Source: JAACFF01 sp963701435 (GTDB lineage Bacteria; Chloroflexota; Anaerolineae; Promineifilales; Promineifilaceae). From it: a DNA stretch of 64,000 bases. The notes beneath the pieces are model-generated. The model saw nothing but the letters and a program-made list of their open reading frames with translations, ran no database searches and was not told where the DNA came from. The DNA is taken from positions 31,712 through 95,711 of the forward strand of contig CAVPAL010000037.1 of NCBI GenBank assembly GCA_963701435.1, given 5' to 3'. Positions 53,471 to 61,580 of this stretch are shown here, piece after piece. The translations under genes and the position numbers were made by a program. Every line of letters begins with the position of its first letter. The stretch's first letter is position 1.

Positions 53471-53831
53471 ACCAACATTTATTCAGTGGTCGCCTTGGCA
53501 TAGCGCACGAATCATCAAACGACCACAATCATAAAAACCGAAAACCCGCAAGATTGTTTTGTCAGCGTTTCTTTCAAACGCTGCTTTGAATCCCATGCGG
53601 GTTTTTCTGATCAGGCGATCGGCGGAATGTAAAGCGGCAGCATAGAAACAGGTAATTCACAAACTAATCTCAAAAATATTTATTTTTTATTAAATTATGT
53701 ATATGTTTACAACAGAGTGGGTTACACTTGACGACCTAAATCAATGCACCGAGAAATTGAACCACCGGGAAACAATGTCGACGCTCTCAACTAATAACTG
53801 AAGTTTGCAATTTTCAAAAGGTTTGATCTGA
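53471..53831. other. Intergenic stretch between pdhC and the response regulator gene
   Basis: This 361-bp gap holds a terminator-like nested hairpin (53541-53606) and an end fragment of the two-hairpin repeat (53650-53663, AGGTAATTCACAAA, matching the right arm of the 37.1 kb copy). The A/T-rich part from 53670 to 53720 may carry the response regulator promoter, but I cannot place -35/-10 boxes with confidence. Confidence 0.55.
53541..53606 (+). terminator. Nested hairpin terminator after pdhC
   Basis: AAAACCCGCA (53541-53550) pairs with TGCGGGTTTTT (53596-53606). Inside its loop a second perfect hairpin, CAGCGTTT-CTTTC-AAACGCTG (53563-53583), is enclosed. The outer T run fits a terminator for the pdh operon. 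Confidence 0.75.
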
Positions 53832-54539
53832 ATGCAAGGACGGAAAATCTTAGTAATTGACGATGATTATCATATCTGTCACATTATCGAAACGGCCGCA
53901 AAATTTGAAGGCGCAGAAGTCTTCATCGCCCATGACGGGCAAGAAGGCATGCGCGAGTATTATGAATGCCACCCCGACCTTGTCATCCTGGATATAATGA
54001 TGCCAGAAATGGATGGTTGGGCAGTCTGCCGGATAATTCGTGAATCTTCTGAAGTCCCCATTATTTTGCTCACCGCATTACAAAGTGAAGACGATATTGT
54101 GCGCGGGCTGGATTATGGCGCTATTGATTATGTCACCAAACCATTTAGCGTAAAGGTATTACTTGCGCGTGTTCGGGCTGCCTTACGGCAAACGGCCGTC
54201 TTCGCCGAACCGGAAACTCCTTCGGTTTACTCAGACAGTTATTTGCATATTGACCTGGAGAAACGTCGGGTACTTATCAACGACAATCCAATTAAATTGA
54301 GCATCACAGAGTATCGTTTACTCACTTTTCTTTTCACCAATATGGGCAAAATTTTGACCTTCGAAGAAATCTTAGATGCTATCTGGGGCAAAAAGTACCG
54401 TAACAATGCCGACTACGTGCGCGTCTATGTGTGGCATCTGCGTAAAAAATTAGAACCAAATCCAAAAGCGCCCCGTTACATCCTGACAGAATATGGCATT
54501 GGGTATCGCTTTGCCGAAAATGTTTTGAATCCCGTCTAA
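53832..54539 (+). CDS. OmpR-family response regulator (orphan)
   Basis: The protein has 235 residues. The receiver domain (1-120) has the acidic pair in VIDDDYHI, the phosphoacceptor Asp in LVILDIMMPEMDGW, Thr in ILLTAL and Lys in YVTKPFS. The winged-helix domain (about 135-232) has LSITEYRLLTFLFTNMGKIL, and YVRVYVWHLRKKLEPNPKAP is the recognition region. No histidine kinase is adjacent on either side, so its partner is elsewhere. Confidence 0.95.
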   Translation: MQGRKILVIDDDYHICHIIETAAKFEGAEVFIAHDGQEGMREYYECHPDLVILDIMMPEMDGWAVCRIIRESSEVPIILLTALQSEDDIVRGLDYGAIDYVTKPFSVKVLLARVRAALRQTAVFAEPETPSVYSDSYLHIDLEKRRVLINDNPIKLSITEYRLLTFLFTNMGKILTFEEILDAIWGKKYRNNADYVRVYVWHLRKKLEPNPKAPRYILTEYGIGYRFAENVLNPV

Positions 54540-54599
54540 AATTGGCAATCCAGATTGCCATTGTTATAATTCCCCTCGCACTGCAACAAATAGCAATAG

Positions 54600-54685
54600 G
54601 GGCAGGTGGCCGAGCGGTTTAAGGCGCACGCCTGGAACGCGTGTAAGGTTAATAGCCTTCGTGGGTTCGAATCCCACCCTGTCCG
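54600..54685 (+). tRNA. tRNA-Ser (GGA)
   Basis: The 86-nt sequence folds as a class II tRNA. Acceptor GGGCAGG pairs with CCTGTCC (one G-U), anticodon stem CACGC/GCGTG with loop CTGGAAC gives anticodon GGA, then a long variable arm and T-arm GTGGG-TTCGAAT-CCCAC. The discriminator is G, as for serine. CCA is not encoded. Confidence 0.95.
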
Positions 54686-54713
54686 CTGCAAATAAGTAAA
54701 AGGTAATGGCCAC

Positions 54714-54745
54714 AAAAGGATCACCTGCAACGGTGATCCTTTTTG
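54714..54745 (+). terminator. Terminator after tRNA-Ser
   Basis: AAAAGGATCACC (54714-54725) pairs perfectly with GGTGATCCTTTT (54732-54743) over a 6-base loop, with T residues after it. Confidence 0.9.
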
Positions 54746-54836
54746 TTGTTTTGACGCCAATAATCATTGCCGCAACCAGTTAAGTGCGGTAGGATTATTT
54801 TGACTTTGCTAACCGCGGAGATGAAGGAGTTTCACG

Positions 54837-55367
54837 ATGGATTTCGCATCTACTTTACTCGCCCAATTCACTCTACAGGAAGTGCCCACCCAAAATGACA
54901 ACACCCCCTTTTGGGTCATTTTGATCATTGTTTTGGTACTGTTGTTAATTCTTTGGTGGGGTCTTACGCGCAATAAATCTTCCGAAGAAACGGCCGTTGA
55001 CGCCCATGCTGATGACGCGCATGCTGATAAACCTGTGGATGAAGAGATTCATGAACCAGAACCTGCCGCCCCACAAGAAAGCACCCGGGAAACGGCCGTG
55101 CCAATTACGCCGCCGCAACCAGATGATCTTAAAAAGATAGAAGGCATTGGCCCCAAAATCGAAAGTATTCTAAATGACGCCGGCATTACAACTTTTGCCC
55201 AACTGGCCGATACCGATGTGGACACACTCGATCAAATCGTGCGCAAGGATGCCGGCATTACAATCGCACACCCGGCATCCTGGCCAGAACAAGCCCAACT
55301 TGCCGCCGCTGGAGAATGGGACGCATTAGAAAAACTGCAAGATGCGCTAACGGCCGGACGGCAGTAA
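54837..55367 (+). CDS. Membrane-anchored helix-hairpin-helix protein, function unknown
   Basis: The protein has 176 residues. One N-terminal transmembrane helix (about 23-43, FWVILIIVLVLLLILWWGL), an acidic linker with His/Asp repeats, then a C-terminal domain (about 97-170) with DDLKKIEGIGPKIESILNDA and GITTFAQLADTDVDTLDQIV, the helix-hairpin-helix pattern also found as a C-terminal module in some ribosomal L21-linked and flap-endonuclease-like proteins. The fold usually binds DNA or RNA without sequence preference; on a membrane anchor its role is unclear. Confidence 0.75.
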   Translation: MDFASTLLAQFTLQEVPTQNDNTPFWVILIIVLVLLLILWWGLTRNKSSEETAVDAHADDAHADKPVDEEIHEPEPAAPQESTRETAVPITPPQPDDLKKIEGIGPKIESILNDAGITTFAQLADTDVDTLDQIVRKDAGITIAHPASWPEQAQLAAAGEWDALEKLQDALTAGRQ

Positions 55368-55373
55368 GATCAT

Positions 55374-56225
55374 CTATTCGCTGCTTGCGCCCAAAATATT
55401 TTGTTTGACATACGTTCGTACAGAGAAGCGGCGCATGCGCATGTATGGTGATTTCCAAATGGAATTGGTCTGAAATAACTTTACACGCAAAGGAAAGGAA
55501 ACACCTTGAGCCTGTGCCTGCTGCCTGAACAAGTTTTTAGCAAAGGCATACAAGGCAATATCAAGCTGATTGACCTCTTTAATCAAAGTAACTGTCTCTG
55601 CCGGCAGTGTCTCGCGCGTGAAACCCGTGGTCGTTACGTTGTAACGTTGGTAGCTAATTTCTCCCTGCCAATTTAATCGTTCTTTCAATAAGCACAGCGA
55701 CGCATCAAATTCCTCCGTCAGACCAACCAGAAAGTGTGTTTTTAAATGATTTTCGGCCATTGCCAGCATTTCCCGCGTTGTTTCACCAAAGGCGGGATCC
55801 GCCCAAACGCCAGAAATCAGGCGCACCTGCCCATCATTCATCATCAGTGCATTATCGGTTTCCAATAGATCTTTCAGGCTCATTTGTTGAGACATAACTA
55901 TCTCATAAAGATAATGATCGGGCGTGCGCAAAATAAAATTAAAATAGGAAATCACCCGCTCGACCGGGTCACGTAAAAAGGTGAAATAGATACTTTTTCC
56001 CGGCAGGTAGGTATGTAGACCGTAGCCCATATGCCCGCTTAACAATTTGATCTGAGCGCGTTCTTCGAGGGGCAGCGCCTGAAATGCACGTATGGAGCCG
56101 AAGGCGTCGGCGCCAAATGCGTGAATTTCCTCGGGAGCATACTGCCTGTCGATGATATGGCGCATCGTTGTACCCGCGGTTTTTGGAATGTGTAAAAATA
56201 TAACGTGTTGAAAATCCCTGTTCAC
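55374..56225 (-). CDS. Sulfotransferase family 2 domain protein
   Basis: The protein has 283 residues. HVIFLHIPKTAGTTMRHIID is the PAPS 5'-phosphosulfate loop, and YFTFLRDPVERVISYFNFIL the 3'-phosphate binding motif with the R-D-P-x-x-R pattern. It transfers sulfate to a glycan or other hydroxyl. It lies 12 bp after the cobalamin adenosyltransferase stop on the same strand and may be read with that operon, though a role in glycan sulfation fits better. Confidence 0.88.
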   Translation of the reverse strand: MNRDFQHVIFLHIPKTAGTTMRHIIDRQYAPEEIHAFGADAFGSIRAFQALPLEERAQIKLLSGHMGYGLHTYLPGKSIYFTFLRDPVERVISYFNFILRTPDHYLYEIVMSQQMSLKDLLETDNALMMNDGQVRLISGVWADPAFGETTREMLAMAENHLKTHFLVGLTEEFDASLCLLKERLNWQGEISYQRYNVTTTGFTRETLPAETVTLIKEVNQLDIALYAFAKNLFRQQAQAQGVSFPLRVKLFQTNSIWKSPYMRMRRFSVRTYVKQNILGASSE

Positions 56226-56237
56226 CTGGAAAAATCC

Positions 56238-56801
56238 TCACGCATGCGAATCCCAGAGCGGTTCAGCGACGCCCCGGATATGGTTTTCATAGCGCGCCAT
56301 CACAAAAAGCGCGTCGGACAGCCGATTCAAATAGGCCAGTACAAAAGGACCCACTGCTTCTTTGCGCGTCAGAGATGCAATGCAGCGTTCTGCACGACGG
56401 CAAATGGTGCGGGCAACGTGAAGTTGTGCTGCGCCTACAGAACCGCCAGGCAAAATAAAGTTTTGCAAGGGTCCAACAACCTCGTTCAATTCATCTATGA
56501 CCGTCTCCAATTTGCCAATATGCCGCGCTTCAATTTGTGGAACTGCGTATTTTTGCTTGTCTTCTTCGCGAAAAGAGAGGTCAGAACCCATGTGGAACAG
56601 TTCGTTCTGGATGGGCGGCAGTTCTGTCGCCAGCCGTGGGCTAAGACCAAAGGCAAGAGCAACGCCAATATGAGAATTGAGTTCATCAACAGCGCCATAC
56701 GCCGCGACGCGCAGCGATTCCTTGGGCACACGCTGCCCGCCGCTGAGGCTGGTCATGCCTTCATCCCCTTTGCGAGTATATATTTTTGTCAATCTGGGCA
56801 T
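56238..56801 (-). CDS. pduO: Cob(I)alamin adenosyltransferase, PduO type
   Basis: The protein has 187 residues. TKIYTRKGDEGMTSLSGGQR is the ATP-binding N-terminal motif, RVAAYGAVDELNSHIGVAL the cobalamin-side helix, and ARTICRRAERCIASL the R-x-x-x-R-x-E signature. It transfers adenosyl from ATP to cob(I)alamin, making coenzyme B12. It is the last metabolic gene of the riboswitch-led locus, 36 bp after the ATPase gene, so import and activation of B12 are joined. Confidence 0.94.
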   Translation of the reverse strand: MPRLTKIYTRKGDEGMTSLSGGQRVPKESLRVAAYGAVDELNSHIGVALAFGLSPRLATELPPIQNELFHMGSDLSFREEDKQKYAVPQIEARHIGKLETVIDELNEVVGPLQNFILPGGSVGAAQLHVARTICRRAERCIASLTRKEAVGPFVLAYLNRLSDALFVMARYENHIRGVAEPLWDSHA

Positions 56802-56837
56802 ACTTTCTCCAATATTGGTAAGTCGTTAAAAACGCAG

Positions 56838-58493
56838 CTATTCCGCTACTTTTAGTCCCGCGAGGGCGTCCTCTACGGTCAGCCACCCGGTGTCGGGGAA
56901 AAGTCGGGCAATTTGGGGAGCAAATAATGGGGACGTACCCAACACAACGGCCGTTTCTCCGGACGCAATTATTTCCCCCTGGCTTAAAATAAAAACGCGG
57001 TCTGCAATTTGAGCCGCCAGCTCAACATCATGCGTCACCAGCAGCAGTCCCATGCCCTCAGCCAACCAGCGGCGCCAGATAGAAACCAATTTTTGTTTAG
57101 CATCATAGTCCAGCCCACGCGTTGGCTCATCCAGCAGCAGCAGCGGCGGCCGCGTGATGGTCACGGCGCCCAAAGCGACGCGCTGTCGCTGCCCAACGGA
57201 TAAATCTCGCGGATATGCCTGGGCGACCGGAGCAAGATCAAGCTCAGTCAACATATCGCCCACTCCATTTTGGCGCAGTAAATTATGATTGCGCAGCGTG
57301 ATAGTCAACTCTTCAGTGACGCTTTCGGCAAATAGCAGATCGTCCGGATTTTGGGGCAAATAACCAACCTCCCGCGCTATTTCTGCCACGCCTAAACCGG
57401 CTGTAGAACGGCCGTTTACTTTAATTGTCCCTTTTTTATCCGTCAACAAGCCCGTAATACACTTCAGCAGCGTACTCTTGCCGGAGCCATTGCGCCCCAT
57501 CACCGCCACCGCCTCACCGGACGCCACGTGAATGTCAACGCCAGTTAGCACATTCGATCCATTGTAGGCAAAGCTGAGATCATGAGTCTCCAAGAGATTG
57601 TCGGCGCCATTTTTCTCTGCGTTAACAGCCTGGTATGCAGATGCCCTACCGCCATTTGCGGCCAGACTCGCAGCAGACAAACTGATCTTATTGTCTAACG
57701 CCACGCGGGCAAAGCGCCGCCCTTCCTTAACCGTAAATGGCAGCGGCTGCCAATCCAACGCGCGCCCCACCCGTACCAACGGCGGCAGTTGTGGTACCTG
57801 ATCAATGACATGTCGCACGTCACCCATTGTGAGAATACGGCCGTTTTCCAGATAAATCAGATGATCAACATACCGCAGCACGCGCTCCAGGCGATGTTCC
57901 GCCAAAATGATGGTCAACCCTAAATCTTCATTCAAGCGTACCAGCGCGCGCAAAACATCTTCAGCCGACTGTGGATCAAGCTGGCTGGTCGGTTCATCCA
58001 ATAACAAAATCTCAGGACGCAGCGCCAGCGCTGCCGCAATAGCCACGCGCTGCCGTTCGCCGCCCGAAAGCGTATTTATCGACCTTGTGCGCAGCGGCGC
58101 CAGGTCTAACAAATCCAAGGTTTCCTCAACGCGCACACGCATTTCCTGGGCCGGAATGGCTGCATTTTCTAGCGCAAAGGCAATTTCAGGCTCAACTTTA
58201 TCCAATACAGCCTGTGATTCCGGTGATTGCTGTACAAAACCAATGTGGGCGCTTAACGCCTGTGGCCCTAATGCAATCACATCCAAACCGTTAACTTGCA
58301 CCTCTCCCTTAATGCTGCCGCCGCTGAAATGTGGCGTCAATCCATTAACACAGCGCAGCAGCGTAGATTTGCCCGAACCTGACGAACCGGCCAGCAGTAC
58401 AAAGTCGCCTCTTGATATCTTGAGGCAAATATCTTGCAAGGCCGGCTGTGTACCTTGCGGATAGGTGTAATTGAGCGAATTAATCGCGATCAT
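56838..58493 (-). CDS. ECF transporter double ATPase (EcfA-EcfA' fusion)
   Basis: From the ATG at 58493 the protein has 551 residues with two ABC ATPase domains. First (about 1-230): Walker A LAGSSGSGKSTLLRC, signature LSGGERQRVAIAA, Walker B EILLLDEPTSQ. Second (about 300-535): VMGRNGSGKSTLLKC, LSVGQRQRVALGA, LLLLDEPTRGLDYD. Such fusions power ECF vitamin transporters. The start overlaps the end of the T-component gene by 14 bp. The linker (about 245-295) has no recognised domain. Confidence 0.93.
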   Translation of the reverse strand: MIAINSLNYTYPQGTQPALQDICLKISRGDFVLLAGSSGSGKSTLLRCVNGLTPHFSGGSIKGEVQVNGLDVIALGPQALSAHIGFVQQSPESQAVLDKVEPEIAFALENAAIPAQEMRVRVEETLDLLDLAPLRTRSINTLSGGERQRVAIAAALALRPEILLLDEPTSQLDPQSAEDVLRALVRLNEDLGLTIILAEHRLERVLRYVDHLIYLENGRILTMGDVRHVIDQVPQLPPLVRVGRALDWQPLPFTVKEGRRFARVALDNKISLSAASLAANGGRASAYQAVNAEKNGADNLLETHDLSFAYNGSNVLTGVDIHVASGEAVAVMGRNGSGKSTLLKCITGLLTDKKGTIKVNGRSTAGLGVAEIAREVGYLPQNPDDLLFAESVTEELTITLRNHNLLRQNGVGDMLTELDLAPVAQAYPRDLSVGQRQRVALGAVTITRPPLLLLDEPTRGLDYDAKQKLVSIWRRWLAEGMGLLLVTHDVELAAQIADRVFILSQGEIIASGETAVVLGTSPLFAPQIARLFPDTGWLTVEDALAGLKVAE

Positions 58494-59514
58494 TATCTTC
58501 ACCGAATTCTGCTAATAGCGCCGGCGTTACCAAAAGTAGCATTGACAATCCAATCAACGGATCAAAGACGGGCCAGCTTAGCTGTGGATAGGGAGAATAG
58601 GTCATGCTTATCTGGTCAACAGGCAGCATAGGCAGCGTCACTAACAGCAGTGGAATTATGGCCGTTGCCACAACAACCGAATCGCGCCAGGACCACTTCT
58701 GTCGCCGGTAATGGGTGTGAGGCGTCTCACGACCAAGCGACCAGAACATCCAGCCCAACAATAAAAAACCAGAGGCCATTACCAAATAACCGGGCCAACC
58801 AACCCAAAATGTTAACGCCCAGCCGCTAAAACCCGCCAGCAGTCCCACCAATAAACCGACTCGATAAAGCGTCGAATGTGTGGAAACGGCCGTTGCGCCA
58901 TATCCGCGCGCTACCATCGTTTCCGCCAGATTCAGTGATCGTTCCAAACCGCCGACCAATAGCGGCAGCACGATCGGCCGCCAATCGCGCAAACCATGCA
59001 TCCGATGACCGCGAATTGCCTGCGCCTCTTGAATCCGCCGCACGTATCGGGTTGTTTCCGGCACATAAGTCAATGCGATCAGCAAAACCACGCCCACGCT
59101 TTGAAAAGCGCGCGGAATCAAACGCACCAAATCGGCGGGAGACACAATATTGTTAAATGTCATAAACAGGGCCAGCAGCGTCAGCAGCAGCAAACCATTT
59201 ACGGCGCCAAAAACGGCCGCTTCCAGCGTGATGATCCCACCCAGCAGCGGCCACCCTACCGGCAAACGAAACAACACCATTTGGCCAATATGAACCATGA
59301 GCATATTAAATAGGACGGAAAAGAAAATAATGATGGCGCCAAATCGCCAGATTGAAAAATGCAAACCTAAGCCTGGCTGCGCGCAAACCTTGCCCACAAT
59401 TTGGACGACCAGCAGTAAAATTACGAGATACAAGGGGTTGCGGGCGAGAAGAATGATAACGGCCGTTGCCAGCAGCCATATCGCCCATGCGCGTGGATCC
59501 AATGGTTTTCTCAT
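58480..59514 (-). CDS. ECF transporter T component (EcfT)
   Basis: The protein has 344 residues with about eight hydrophobic helices. IRGHRMHGLRDWRPIVLPLL and ETMVARGYGATAVS hold the Ala-Arg-Gly type coupling motif of EcfT, the helices that dock on the ATPases. Members are usually about 260 residues; an extra C-terminal membrane region (about 215-330) makes this one long. It overlaps the S component by 4 bp (ATGA). Confidence 0.9.
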   Translation of the reverse strand: MRKPLDPRAWAIWLLATAVIILLARNPLYLVILLLVVQIVGKVCAQPGLGLHFSIWRFGAIIIFFSVLFNMLMVHIGQMVLFRLPVGWPLLGGIITLEAAVFGAVNGLLLLTLLALFMTFNNIVSPADLVRLIPRAFQSVGVVLLIALTYVPETTRYVRRIQEAQAIRGHRMHGLRDWRPIVLPLLVGGLERSLNLAETMVARGYGATAVSTHSTLYRVGLLVGLLAGFSGWALTFWVGWPGYLVMASGFLLLGWMFWSLGRETPHTHYRRQKWSWRDSVVVATAIIPLLLVTLPMLPVDQISMTYSPYPQLSWPVFDPLIGLSMLLLVTPALLAEFGEDNDRD

Positions 59515-60299
59515 GCCGGCTGCACCTCAAACTGAAAACGATCCTTAAACCGCCTCAAGGCGCGCACGGTCGGCAAACCCAGCGCCCAAATTAATATAGC
59601 GTTGCCAAAAGCGCGCGCCAGATCCCACACGAACGAGCTGACAATATAGAAGACCACATAACGGCGCATACCTTCCTGCAAACCCAAACCTGTCTGCCAG
59701 CTTGCAGCCGGATCTCCCAGCATAAATGGCCAGAAAAACAGGTTGGTAATAACGCCATACAAAAGACCCCACAAGAATCCGAAGCTGATCAGCATTGCCA
59801 ATTCAACTCGCTGCTCACGTGGATGCGGCAGCCAGCCGCTGGTCAATCCAACCCAGCCCGCGGCAAACATCTGGTATGGCAGCCAGGGCCCAATGCCTCC
59901 GGTAACAAGCCCGGATACCAGCACGGTTAAACTACCCATCAGAAAACCAAAGCGGGGACCAAACACATAACCGGCCAGGATAATAGGCGCAAAAATAGGT
60001 GAAAATCCCCCCGGACCAGGCACGGCCGTCTCGATAAAGCGCAATATGGACGCCGTGGCAATTAACACGCCTAACGCGGCAATGATTTTAGCATTGACTG
60101 CCTGCCCTTGTATTTCCAACAGCAGCACCAACAGGCATAAAACCAACAGCAGCAGCGTTAATAGGGGAGATTCGACTGTGCGTGAGGCGCCCATATTTGC
60201 AGGCAATGCGGTGGCGCTGATAAAAAAAGGGTAGATAAACGCTGCCAATCCGATCAAAATCGCCAGCGCGTAAATGCCGAAGGTAAGTAAACGGCGCAT
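59511..60299 (-). CDS. ECF transporter S component, predicted cobalamin-specific
   Basis: From the ATG at 60299 the protein has 262 residues. About seven hydrophobic helices; the core APIILAGYVFGPRFGFLMGS and LVSGLVTGGIGPWLPYQMF resembles S components of the CbrT type. S components bind the vitamin and choose the substrate. Sequence alone would allow another vitamin or a cobalt precursor, but the cobalamin riboswitch and adenosyltransferase in the same operon favour cobalamin. The start overlaps the stop of the DUF4430 protein gene. Confidence 0.85.
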   Translation of the reverse strand: MRRLLTFGIYALAILIGLAAFIYPFFISATALPANMGASRTVESPLLTLLLLVLCLLVLLLEIQGQAVNAKIIAALGVLIATASILRFIETAVPGPGGFSPIFAPIILAGYVFGPRFGFLMGSLTVLVSGLVTGGIGPWLPYQMFAAGWVGLTSGWLPHPREQRVELAMLISFGFLWGLLYGVITNLFFWPFMLGDPAASWQTGLGLQEGMRRYVVFYIVSSFVWDLARAFGNAILIWALGLPTVRALRRFKDRFQFEVQPA

Positions 60300-61465
60300 C
60301 ACGGATTTTTTCCCAGGTATGGCAAATACCAGAGCAGAAGTCCCAATCCAACAATGATAAGAATAAACACTGCATAGGAGGGCCATGATGGCGCTTGCTC
60401 AGCAGAAGCTGAACTAGCCTCTGCCGGTTGTTCAGCTTCAACCGGCGCGGTCGGCGGTGGGGCGTCTGCGCCAATGACTCTCACCGGGGTTGTCGCAGCA
60501 GCAGCGACAACCTGGGTTGCAGCGCCGGTTACGGCCGTTTCCAATTCCAGGTTTTCCGGGGTTACGGCAGATTGTGCTTCTTCAACCGCTTCAGGCTCGG
60601 ATAAAACATCGACTGACGGGAATACGGCCGTTTCTTCCACAGGAGAAGGCTGAACAAGTATTGGGGCCGTGGGCTGCTGAGTAGCCACTCCCCCTCCTGG
60701 AACTGGCATCGCAACGATTGTGGGCGTCTGTGGAAGCGCTGTTGGCTCGATTGCGGGCGGCGAAGTTGCTGTAGTTAAGTTATTTATGGGTGTGGGTGTT
60801 GGTGAAAGCGGCGTGGTGGAAACGGCCGTTGGCGTCGCGGAAAATGTAGCCGTGGCAGTCTTTGTTGGCGTGCTGCTTGCTGGAACCGGCGTAGAGCCGC
60901 AGTTTGCGCCACAAGGAGTATTGATGAGAACCGGCGTGGCTGTATCGGTGGGTTCGATTGTGGGTGTGTCGGTCACTGCCGGACTGCAAACGTCGCTAAA
61001 AGTCAAATCGGGCGGCGGTATCGCATCAGTACTCGCTCCCGGCCCCCATGACCAGCCTTCGATTGCGCCATCCGACACCTGAAACAGGGATGCGCCCGCC
61101 AGGGAATAATCCCACGCCCCGCTCTCTTGATGCCAATAAGACCAGTAAATACAATCGTCACCGCCGCCGCTGCATTGACACAAACAATCATTGGCCGGAC
61201 AGCCTGTGTTGTTGATACTGCACACCAATGCGCCCATACCCTGGGCATCCAGCGTAATATTCAAACCCGATCGGGCTAACACATCCAACCCATTGATTTG
61301 CGGCTCCGTAAATTCAACACAGGCTGTCTGGATCGAAGTATCTCCTTCACGTACAACCAGGGCGACCTGATTTGTGTCTTGAGCGGCAGACAGCATGGGC
61401 CATGCGGCTAGAAAAACAATTCCGCCTGTTACCATTAATAAAAGTATACCGATCCATTTAACCAT
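60299..61465 (-). CDS. Membrane-anchored DUF4430 protein, predicted B12-binding beta-domain
   Basis: The protein has 388 residues. A signal peptide (WIGILLLMVTGGIVFLAAW) is followed by a DUF4430 domain (about 33-150): CVEFTEPQINGLDVLARSGL, a Cys-rich insert with CPANDCLCQCSGGGDDC, YWSYWHQESGAWDYSLAGAS and DGAIEGWSWG. DUF4430 corresponds to the C-terminal beta-domain of intrinsic factor/transcobalamin. A long Thr/Pro linker (about 160-340) leads to a C-terminal transmembrane helix (YAVFILIIVGLGLLLWYL), so the domain is held outside at some distance from the membrane, next to the S component encoded by the following gene. Confidence 0.85.
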   Translation of the reverse strand: MVKWIGILLLMVTGGIVFLAAWPMLSAAQDTNQVALVVREGDTSIQTACVEFTEPQINGLDVLARSGLNITLDAQGMGALVCSINNTGCPANDCLCQCSGGGDDCIYWSYWHQESGAWDYSLAGASLFQVSDGAIEGWSWGPGASTDAIPPPDLTFSDVCSPAVTDTPTIEPTDTATPVLINTPCGANCGSTPVPASSTPTKTATATFSATPTAVSTTPLSPTPTPINNLTTATSPPAIEPTALPQTPTIVAMPVPGGGVATQQPTAPILVQPSPVEETAVFPSVDVLSEPEAVEEAQSAVTPENLELETAVTGAATQVVAAAATTPVRVIGADAPPPTAPVEAEQPAEASSASAEQAPSWPSYAVFILIIVGLGLLLWYLPYLGKNP

Positions 61466-61580
61466 TGATTAATCAACCTTCCTGGAAGCAAACTTTGTGA
61501 TCTGGACATTTTTATGAGCCAATTATCACATATATTCCAGCTTCCGGGAAGATTATTGCCTATACCTAGAAAGTGCCTGA

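Noticed and set aside
60720..61082. Plus-strand open frame rich in GVGVGES-type repeats
   Set aside because: It is the antisense of the Thr/Pro linker of the DUF4430 protein, which has signal peptide, domain and membrane anchor.
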